A stretch of 64,000 nucleotides of DNA from Sipunculus nudus (lineage: Eukaryota; Annelida; Sipuncula; Golfingiida; Sipunculidae): NCBI GenBank assembly GCA_026874595.1, contig CM049315.1, forward strand, positions 1,864,501-1,928,500. The letters run 5' to 3'. The notes beneath the pieces were generated by a model, which saw only the letters and a list, made by a program, of their open reading frames with translations, did no database searches and was not told the origin of the DNA. Shown one piece after another: positions 45,209 to 57,200 of the stretch. The position numbers were made by a program, and so were the translations under genes. How positions within the stretch are numbered: position 1 is the first letter of the stretch; each line of letters starts with the position of its first letter.

Positions 45209-48200
45209 CTGAAATAACAAAGTCAGCTATGTTAACTCAAGTCATACATTAATTAAACCTCACAAATAAATTCTCCACTTGCTTGCATAAAAAATTCCAT
45301 GGAAACATCCAAACTAAGGTTCTATGAACACATGGTTCCCATGAATTCTATTTGTATGGCCTGCAATTGTTCTCGCAGGGGTAGATCAATTTGTGCAGTG
45401 CCATGTATTCTTTCATTGAACAATTCCACAGGAGTCTACTTTATAGGATTTTGTGGCCAAGTTGGAAACTGGAATCCACAATATTATTTTAAAGACTTTT
45501 TATAATAAGATACATAAATTTTTCCCAAATATATGCACTCTTTTAGTACATTACCTTTATAAAATTTGTAAATGAACATATATTAAAATAAATTTCAAAA
45601 TTATATATATGTACTCTCTGTATCATTTGGTAAATTGAGTTTTTGTTGAATGCAGCTTGCTGGAGATGTTCCATGTGACCCTCAGGGATAAATGTTTGCT
45701 CACCTCTGCACCAGTCGCACTTTACAAATCATGCAAGAGGTCACTATTCCTGTCCTAAAATACAACGTACAATTGACCTTGACCTTTCAAGACAGAAAAG
45801 ACCTTGATGTGAACATATGGAAACATGATCATGCAAATGACCTGACCCTGTCTTTGAATTATAAATGTTATGACCAGAAATTTAAAAGGTGACCCATATT
45901 CTAAAACGTAACCTCCACCAGAAGTGTTAAAGGCAGAAGCACACATTTGGAGCTGACAACAGCCTTGATTATACAAAGCATGAGGAAACCTGACGCTGAA
46001 AAAAGACCCATGTAACCTTCATTATACACTAGAAAGTCAGAATCATGCATGTAACCTTGACCCTGATCACGCAGTGAAGCAGGCATGAAGGTGTCCTTGA
46101 CCCTGACCTTGCAAAGGTGAACTATGCAGGTGGTGACCTTGAACCCAGTTTCTACAGGGTGAAACATGCATGAGAATGTCCTTGACCTACTTACTTGATG
46201 TAGTATTTAGTACCATCTGGTGTGTAGGCTTCATCCCATCCAAAAGGTAGGGCTGTGAGAGAGTTGGTTATATTTACAGAGAACCGTAAGTAGTTACAAA
46301 AAAAAATCAGAATCCTTGTATAGCAAAGTGATCCAAGAACAGTGTGAGAAGCAGTGAGAGTTACAAGCTATGTGTTACAATGAAAACTCATGGAAAATTA
46401 TAACTATTAGATACTTATCATCAAAAAGGTGTGAAAAAGCATGTTACAGTGGAATTGTTAATTATTTTCATTGTGAATGAATAATAAGGTAGGTCTCTAT
46501 AAACTGGATTAGAGAATGTTAAATATTCATACATTACAAGAACTAACAAAACAATAGCCTCACTTCTCTGTCACTACAAAAGGTAAATGGACATTTCAAT
46601 ACAATTTCTTTTAAAATGTATCTCTTAAAATAAAGATGTATTTAATCTAATGATTTTCTTTAAAGGAATTTATTATTTTTGTTGTCTCTAACTGCACATA
46701 GGATCTGTATAATCACCATATCAGGGTCTTTATATTGTTAACAGTCCTTTTATAATTTTTTAGCCAATAAGCAGAGGAGAAATCCTGTAAATGCCACGAA
46801 TCAGACTATATAAATTGACCTTGTTAGAGTGGCCATATTATAGCAGTGAGATGTCTGGGAATCAATGGGGCCAGAAATATGGACTTAACAAGGAGTTAAC
46901 AGTATATACAAATAAGATTAAAATATCCCATACAGATAATGATAAAAATATTAACATTATATCCACACTATAACACTGAACAATCTATATCCAATTTATA
47001 ACAATTTATATCCACTAAACAATTTCTTTACCATCACTGGTCCAATTATAGACTCATCCTATAAACCATGGACCACAGTTATTTTTCTTTTCTACAAATT
47101 AAAGTTACACAAGTTTCCTCTTCCTCTTCTTTAGCCCACTTTGATAAAATAACTATCCATGTAACTGACTTTGTCATTGCCATGGTAACAACCTATACTC
47201 ACCATCCTCTTCCAGCAAGGCCCTGACTGTTCGGATGACATCTTTGGCTGTAGCAGCAAGCTGATAATTTTTAGGGGTTTGTGTCTGTGATGGACCAGCC
47301 TCCTTGCTGCAAATAAAATGGTACTAATACTCTACTTTATCATCAAGTAGACCTAACTATTCATTAAAATGAAACAGTCATTAGATTCATCTGCCTAAAG
47401 ACTATTTTTTCACAATTCTTTTTAAATATAAGTGGTTCAGCCAAGACTTCAATAAGATCATGCAGAGTTAAAATTTTCATTGTCAAGTTTGCACAAAACA
47501 CAGGCCCAATGGTTTTTTCCACATAATACTGTATCTAAACCTTTGAAGATTTGTCTCACAATCTGAACCTTTGAAGATTTGTCTCACAATCTGAACCTTT
47601 GAAGATTTGTCTCACTTTTTAGCATTATTACGATTCTGGTCTCACTTTTGAGCATTATTACGATTCTAGTCTCACTATTGAGCATTATTACGATTCAAGT
47701 CTCACTATTGAGCATTATTACGATTCTAGTCTCACTATTGAGCATTATTACGATTCTAGTCTCACTATTGAGCATTATTACAATTCTAGTCTCACTATTG
47801 AGTATTATTATGATTCTAGTCTCACTATTGATCATTATTACGATTCTAGTCTCACTATTGATCAATACAATGACTTACCCTGATGCTGCTGCTTCCTTCT
47901 GTTTAGGAGATAATGTGTCATTAACCATCTGCAATTAAAAATTTAAAAAAATTATTGTTTAGGAATTCCTGTGTCATTAACCATCTGCAATTAAAAATTA
48001 AAAAAAATTAATGTTTAGGAATTACTGTGTTATTAACCATCTGCAATTAAAAATTTAAAAAAATTATTGTTTAGGAATTCCTGTGTCATTAACCATCTGT
48101 TATTAAAAATAAAATCATGAAGAAATATATCTTGGCTGACCAATATATGTAACTTAATTATTGCAATAAATGATGCTGCCTCATAAGAATATGCAACCTA

Positions 48201-51200
48201 TTTTTGCTCAGAATGTTTAGTCATCAATGCACACGTACAACTTCTGTTAAAGTCTTGAACAGAATACACACCAATATAAAGTTCAGTCCTGCCTTATATG
48301 ATACAGTATATTCTTAGATATTCACATACAACAAACAATAAATACTCATTTTCTTTTATTCGTTTTACAAAACATTCAGGGAACTAATGAATGATACCAG
48401 ATTTTCAAAGAGTACCTGGGTACAGCTCCAGGTACAAGGTATCTCAGTACACTTCAAAATAATTTTAAATCCATTTAACAACATTTGAACTATAATGATA
48501 AGTGCATACATTCCATTCAAATGCAAGTCAACAAGTCCATTTCCAGTACAGTATTATACATGTAACTGGAGTACATTATACCAAATACAAATACTTTAGT
48601 TCCAAGAACAGGTACCAGGTTCTTCAAACTCATTTCATCAAGGTAAGGTACAAGTATTTTGTAGTGTGTCCCTAGGTACAGGCACAAGTACCAGGCGAAA
48701 ACCCTGTCTGTCGAGGACCAGCAGTATTCCCTCTGAGTACAAACAGTGACATACTTCTGTAAAGTATCACTTTTGCTGTGATTTATCTCTGCAAAATATT
48801 GCTCTTGCTGTGACTTACCTCTGCAAAGTATTGCTCTTGCTGTGGCTTACCTCTGCTAAGTATTGCTCTTGCTGTGACTTACCTCTGCAAAGTATCACTC
48901 TTGCTGTGACTTACCTCTGCAAAGTATTGCTCTTGTTGTGACTTACCTCTGCAAATTATTGCTCTTGCTGTGACTTTCCTCTGCAAAGAATTAATCTTGC
49001 TGTCACTTACCTCTGCAAAGTATTGCCCTTGCTGTGACTTACCTCTGCAAAGTATCGCTCTTGCTGTGACTTACCTCTGCAAAGTGGAGCAGCTTTTCAG
49101 TGGCTACTTCATATGTTTTCCTGCTGGCATCTGTCTTCCGCAGCTGACACCCCATAACAGCCAGACGCTTTTGTAATACACTGTCCCCCTATAGTTTAAG
49201 TGGTATCTGTCATGTGAACCTTCTTACACAATGCACATAGCTCTAAACATAAATCAAGTTTTTCCTAAACATATATTTTGTTCATTTTACATAAATTTTC
49301 AAACATTTAAAGAATGCTTCAAATACATCAATGTTAGGTGAGTAATTCGAAAAACGCTGCTGTAAAGTTATAATTAATTGTCAAGTCATAAGACCACTCT
49401 CATTAATTTCACTTAATACTGTGTGCTTAAACAGTGCTGTCAAACACAAATACACTCTCGAGATCTATGTCATAAATTTGATGTAAGAAATCTTAATTTT
49501 TAGCACAAATGATGCTGGTTCACAAGAATTAGTCATACCAATTACTTATTTGACTGAACTTAACCTAATATTTGGTATCCATTAATATGCTGAACCCTCA
49601 TTGCAATTAGGAGTTGGTAAAATCCAGAGGTCCAGCCAGGGAGGTCCCAGAAAAAAGGTAAAAATTTGGATTCAATTTGCCGTGGGATTACTTGGTAATT
49701 CATGTTATGTTTTAAGTACGGTGGAATGTTTGTCAACTGATTTGCATATTAAAATGCTGTATCATGAATGGGTTTGCCTTGCAATATGCCTAATGATACA
49801 CAGCCCTAATGAAAGCAGTAATTTTATGTGCTTTTTTTCAATTATTTAGTATTAAAGTCAAAAATAAGAAAAAAATGATATAACCACAGCAATATACAAA
49901 TCCATTACCAGTTAGATATGTTTAAAAAGATTAAATTTTTAGATTGTTAAGGGCCTTTTTTCCCTGAAAACCTGTTCATTCTCAGCAATAGAGGCAATGA
50001 TAAAATCCTATTCCAGTAAGTCAATAAAAGATCAGGCATGTATTGCTTAGTGTATTATTTCAGTGTTCACTCACAACTGGTTTATTTATTCCCATCCTCA
50101 GTTCAGCAAGTTCTGATTCCAACAGCTGTATGACTGTCTCATAATCATTCTCCATGTCACGAGCGGCCCTCTGAGCCTGCTCCGCTAGCTGAACTTTAGA
50201 TCGTAATGATCGGGCCTCATGTATTGCACCCTGTGCTTCCTGAAATATAAACATTTCTGCTGAAATTAAACAACTATATTCACAAAGCCAAGAAATATAT
50301 TTTCAAATCAGCTAATTAATCAACCATTTAAAGGAATTTTTTTTAAAATTAATTCCATTATTTCACAAAAGTATTAATGTCACAGTGACCAAATTGCATG
50401 TTTCCAATGGGATTTTTTCTAGGGCCTTCCTGGATGTCATGTTAGAAGGTTCTTGGTCCAACAGTTACCATTTGTGCCCTGCTAATGTACTGCCTATTGA
50501 AAATTAAGTTTTTGCTATAGCTCAGCAGACAAAGTCAGCAAAGCTGACAAATGCCTTTGAGATCCTTTACTAGGGTATAGGAATTAGAAAAATAGGTTAC
50601 AACTCGTTTTGTTAAAACTATCAAATTCCAATGCATTTGTGACTTGTAGACTCATATATTCACTGTTTCAACTCTGAAACATTATTTTAACTTGATTGGT
50701 AATTGAGAGACCCATGAACCCCAGGGAATAATTAAACTCAATTTGTAAAGCGGTGTACTATTCAATTTTGATCAAATGCTAAGCATATCCTGTTTTAATA
50801 ACCAACAACAGACAAACCCATAAAGGAAAATTATAAGAATTTGTAGAAAGCCAATTAAAAGTTAGAAACTTCAATTTAAAAACTGTCTGAACAAAAGGAT
50901 TCCTAAATTGATGGACTGATAGCTTTATGGTTAATTGATGAACTGACAGCATTTTTGTTACCGGTAATTGATGACGTGATAGCATTTTATTAACTGATGA
51001 TCAATAGCATTTTGGTTAAGGAATGAACTGAAAACATTTTGGTTAAACATTGAACTGATAGTATTTTGGTTAAGATGAACTTATAGCATTTTGGTTAATT
51101 GATGAACTAATAGCATTTGGTTGAGGAACTGACAGCATTTTGGTTAATTTATGAACTGGTAGCTTTTTGGTTAATTGATGATCTGGTAGCATTTTTGGTT

Positions 51201-54200
51201 AATTGATGATCTGGTAGCATTTTGGTAAAAGGGACATAATTAGGGGATATATAATGCCTATTCTTGCACAATATAAGTTCAGTTTTGCTTTTATACAAAA
51301 GTTTCCCAGCAAAACATGCTCAATACACAATCTCAGTACCTCACATACGGCTGTTAAACACCTTGTTTTGACTGCGTGTCGGTAAACACAGTCCACATGT
51401 GTCTGTTAACCATAACAGAAGAGGCCCGACTGTGATCCGCAACATGTGAAGTTTCAGCAAGCAGTAACATGTTTTACATTTTTTGGCCAAGTCAGTCAGA
51501 GTATCTCTTAAATGACACGTGTTTGGCCTGAGCGGTACACGCGCTGTTTATGTTTACACCTGCGATCACGCCTGGTGCACTGTTTTTAACACATGTTTCC
51601 AGGAGTAAGCAAATGGTTTCAGGGCAATATTTTGGCAGGTACAAATTTATTTAAAAGGGAAGAAGCTATTTTTTGTGTTAATTAAACATGCTTTATAGGT
51701 GATTGGGCCCCTTTAATTGATGATCTGGTATTATTTTGGTTAACTGATGAACTGATAGCATTTTGGTTAATTGATGATCTGGCAGCATTTTGGTTAATTG
51801 ATGATCTGTTAGCATTTTGGTAAATGGATGAACTGATAGCATTTTGTTTAACTGATTAACTGAAATCAATTTGGTTTATGCAGTGTACACCTAGTGTTTG
51901 ATGCCTTCAACACACTGTATTTAGTATACATGTATATAATAATACATGTATTGATTAAAAATTTTGTTGTAGATTTTTTTAATAAGTTGGTTCTACTGAC
52001 TTATTATGTTCTAGTGAACTTGTTTCATAATATATAAAAGGCTAAAATAAGCTAAGTCATAAAATCACTGATAATCAGTTTGTAATACTCACCAGCTTTG
52101 CTAATCAATTTTCTCCAAGTAATATATTTCCTGGTAGTATATTTAATTTTTGGGCCAATGATAACTGACACTTTCACAATGAATTATAAACTGGGCATAT
52201 TCAGAGAGAAGTGACCTCTGACCTTTCTGACTCGTAGGAGTTCATCCTCTGCTAAGTTACAAGATTGCTCCTTCTCACGCAGCAACATCTGTAACAACAA
52301 GTTTTCTTATCAAGTTTAAATAAACAGGATGATTTTAACTAGAATTTTCTGCCATCAGGGTGTTCCTCAACGACCTTTTACTAACTTACATCCTCTGATC
52401 CAACTTTTTACAGCTATAAAGGTGTCTTTTATCACACAAAAATGAATAAAGGGGTACAAAATTTTTTTTTTTTTTTTTTTAATAATTCTTTATTCCATTA
52501 TATTTACATTGATACAATAACAACAATGTACATTGAACAATAGACAATATACACACAAACATTGATAAACAAAATCAAACCAACAACAACTTACGGAACT
52601 ACTTTCAGTTATTTCTATGTTCACATTCTCTCTACTATTGAATTTGAATACACTTATGGAACGTTTTCCAATATTAAACAATGATAAGACATAACTAACA
52701 ATAACAATAAGGGAACATTTCTGTAATTTATTTCTAGAATATGTTTCTTAACCAGTTCCAACAATACATAGTACATGACATTTATTTGCATACTTATTCA
52801 CCTGATATTTATAGAAATTGGAGATTATTTAAAAATTAGAAAAAAAATAATTTTGATTAAGTTATCTGAGGCAATAATTGACTCCACTTTTTCAAATGGA
52901 TACTAATTTTACCCTTCCTTTCAGCTATAATATATTCTTCTTTTTGAAGAGATACTACTAAAGATTTAAACTTGCAGAACAGATGTGTTTCACTTTTACA
53001 TTCCTTTCCTTTATATATTGTGAGTTTATACAACATAATAATGGTGTTTACGATAATATTACTATCAGTAACAGGTAATACTCCAAAAATGATGGCATTT
53101 GATGTAATTTCTGGCATATCTATTCCAACTTGTTCCAACCATTCACATATTTTAAAATACAGATTTTTTGTGACAATGCATTGACAAAATAAGTGAAATA
53201 ATGATTCTTTATACAAGAAACAATAATCACATCTATCACTTCCTATTAATTTCCATTTATATAGCTGAGCATTGACAGGTAAATAATTATTTAAAATTTT
53301 ATACTGGAATTCCCTGGTGTATTGGTCCAGTGATATATGATATATAGCTGAGAAACGTTGTTCTTTCTCCTGGATTGATACATTCAAGTATTCATCCCAT
53401 TTGATCTTTCTGATACTAGTTATGTCTCCTATACATTTCTGATAGATTAACTTTGAGCTAAGCTGTTTAATTTCATATGATACATTCTTGATAAAGACAA
53501 TATTATTATATCTAATATCATTAACAGATTGCTGATAATCAAGTATATTACACAAGTTTCTGGGTATACAACTGATGACTGACTGCAACTGAAATGTTTG
53601 TAAGGATGTTAAAGTAACACCCAAATTATTTATCTTTTTAAAGGATCCATCGGTATTCATAAGGTCACCTAAAAAGTTGATACCTATTAAAGAAAGTTTT
53701 CTATAAAACACCGATTGATTTCCAATTTTAAACAACATATTATTCCATAACGGCTGAGATATTACTTCAGCGGTGCACCCGGGTGTACAGTTGAACACAT
53801 CAGCCCATGACATTAAACATGTTTTATAAAATGTAGGTACATAATTTAATTTTTGGATCTTATTAACATCAAAGTTCATTCTGATGAAGTTCACACCTCC
53901 AATTATTGCAAGATGTTTTGTTACTAACTTAGTCCAGGGATTACCCTGTTCAAGAATTAATCTTTTTATCCACAGAACTTGCTGAGCTTTAATCATTAAT
54001 TTAACATCTGGTAGATTCAGACCACCTTTACTGTATTGGCTAACTGCAGTATTGAACTTCACCTTTGCCTTTTTACCATTCCATATAAATTTATTAACTG
54101 CACATTGTATATATTCAATAAAGCCTTTTGGTGGTTCACACATGTTTGTTACATATAAAATATTTGATATAATAAGAGAACGAACCACTTCAATATTACC

Positions 54201-57200
54201 ATAAACTGTCAATGATCGCTGTTGCCATAGATTAAGAACATGAATAATTTTTTCTTTAATTCTGGTAAAATTTTTTCCCATAACCATATCAGAATCATAG
54301 GAAAAATAGATACCCAATATTCTTATAACATTTGCATATAAATTGACCCATTTACAATTCACTGACTTGTCTTGGTAATTTTTATACCTGCCCAGCCATG
54401 CCGCCTCTGATTTTTCATAATTTACTTCAAGAGAAGTAAATTGTGAAAATTTATTTAAAACTTCTACTAACTCTTTAAAAGAATTTACATCTTGTAGAAA
54501 GAAAGTTGAATCATCAGCAAACATACACATTTTATGCTCTATGGAAGAAATTGTGATACCTCTAATATTTGTATTGGTACGAATTTGTTGTGCTAAAACT
54601 TCAAGTACAAACATAAACAAATAACAAGCCATAGGGTCTCCTTGCCTAGTGCCTCTTTCTATTGAAAAATAACGACTGGTCTCTCCATTATTAATAATTG
54701 CACTCTCTAATTTAGTATACATAGTCTTTATCCATGAAATAAAGTTTTCACCAAATCCAATTTTCCTTAGTACACAATAAATAAATACATGATCAATTGA
54801 GTCAAAAGCTGCAGCAAAATCTGCTGCAAACATAATACCAGATATATCTTTTTGTTTACAATAATACATGACATCATGGATTAACCTAATTGGTTCACCT
54901 ATAAATCTTCCTTTAATAAAAGCACTTTGTTCTTTAGATATAATATTAGGTAATATTTTCTTTATTCTTTCAACAGGAGCTTTACTAAGTATTTTATAAT
55001 CTACATTGATCAGACTGATAGGTCGCCAAGATTTAATGTGACGTGTATCTTTTCCTGGTTTCTCCAATAAAGTGATTATAGCTTGTCTTTGGCTAGGTGT
55101 TAGTTGACCAACAGTATAGCTGTAGTTTAAAGACTTTACTAAATCTATCCCTATGACTGGGAAAAAATGTTCATAAAATTCTTTGGTCAAACCATCATTG
55201 CCAGGTGTTTTATTTGATGGCATTGATTTTACTACATTGAAGGCTTCTGCAAAAGACAATTTTCCATCACATAGTAAAGATTGTTCAACTGATAGTTTTG
55301 GGATATACAGATCTTCTATAAATTTCTCACAATCAGCATAACTTACATTAACTGATCTTTTGAATTTCTTAATGTAGTAAATTGTTAATTCTTTAAGGAT
55401 ATCACTTTGTAATGTTATTTCTTTTTCATCAATTAATAGTTTTCTTACATGAGATTTGCGTTTATTTCTTTTTTCTAGATTAAAAAAGTAGGCACTATTT
55501 CTCTCCCCTTCCTCTCTCCACTGTGCTCTGGAACGAATTATTATTCCTTCAGTAATATAATTGTAATGTTCCTCTAAATGTTGTTTTGTTTCTTGATATT
55601 CTTTTACTACTGATTCATTTTCTGATTGACTCATTTTACATTCTAATTCTTTTAGTTTTCTTTCCAAATTTTTAATATCACTTTTTCTTTTTCTTGATTT
55701 TATTTTTGAATATTTAATTGTAAATCCTCTTATTTTATATTTAATATACTCCCAGCTTTTAGACGGATCACTGTTCTTAATCTCTGCTTTACATTCTATT
55801 ATATATTTCTTTAATTCTTCTGTGTAATGATTATCTTTCAGTAGGGAATTATTAAATTTCCAGTGTCCTTTGCCAGTTCTATTTACTTCCTGAAATGTAA
55901 GCTCCATAATAATAGCAGAATGATCAGTGTCTACTGACACAACAATATCTGTATGTTTTACATATGACTGCATTTCATTAGAAACCAGAAAGTAATCTAA
56001 ACGCCTCTGTGTTAAAGGTTTAAATCTTCTCCAGGTAAACTTTTTTATATTCTCATTTCTAACTCTCCAAATATCAATTAGATTAAATTCATGGATTATT
56101 AAATTTATCTTAGACACAACTCTTTCTTTTAGTGATACTTGTCCCCCATCAGCGTCGATGTGGTTTAAACATACATTAAAGTCACCCCCTATGACCACTT
56201 TTAAATCATCATCTAGGCAGTTTTCTCTAATAACATTAATAAAATTTTCATAAAACTGAACCTGTTCTGTCTCTGTGTTTGGAGCATATATATTACATAA
56301 TAAGAATGGAGAGTCTTCAATAACACATTTTAATAATATATATCTACCTTCATTATCTACAATCACATCTTGAAATTTAAAGTCAAATTTTTCACCAACA
56401 ATCATCATGACTCCTCTACTAGAACTTGTTCCATGTGAACAGTACATTTGACCTCTCCATTGCTTAGACCAATTGTTAATATCTTCTGATTTACTGTGAG
56501 ACTCTTGAATAAAACCCACCCCTTTAACACACCCATGTTTATGAAACCAATTAAAAATTTTTCTTCTCTTTTCATACTTTCTCATGCCTCTTACATTTAA
56601 GGATACTATATTAACACAATTTTCTCTATTATACATAGCCATTAGTGAAGTGAGTTAAACATTTAAATATCATTCTTACTGTACCTCCAATTAAATAATA
56701 ACTTCTGTTGTATGCATCAGTTACAAATATAACACAGACAAAAATTTGACATAAACATATATTATGAACAATAAAAAGCATGAACTTTCAGATAAATCAA
56801 AGGGTATTTGGGCCTGCTTCTCATTCTTACCATCATAGAGTAATAATTAGAATTTAAAATAAGTTAACACATTACATGTTCAGTTCTTAAATAGGTTTCC
56901 AATATTAATATAAAAGTAATAACTAGTGTAAGAACAATTCCTCAAGGTTATCACCATAGTGAACTTGAACAATGTGATCAGCATCATCTCTATCTTTGGC
57001 AAATATTTTGCCATTCCAAGTCCAAGCAGTTTGTACCTTGGGGTCATTTTTAACCCTGTTGAAAACTTGAACCAGTTCTTTGCACAAATCATCAACAATC
57101 ATGACACCTGAATGTTTAAGCTGTTTCCTCTCTTTTTGTACTGCTTTTCTATCATCTATATTTTTAAATCTGACAATTATTGGTCTTGACTTATTCTGAC

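Noticed and set aside
47648-47938. 96-codon plus-strand ORF with a 10-residue hydrophobic repeat
   Set aside because: It is the by-product of a 30-bp minisatellite (period divisible by three) lying antisense to the STXBP4-like gene; no start context or conservation supports it.
52212-52224. DR1 motif at the donor of an STXBP4-like exon
   Set aside because: The sequence is a perfect DR1 on the minus strand, but it overlaps coding and donor bases and is most simply a coincidence of GTCAGAGG.
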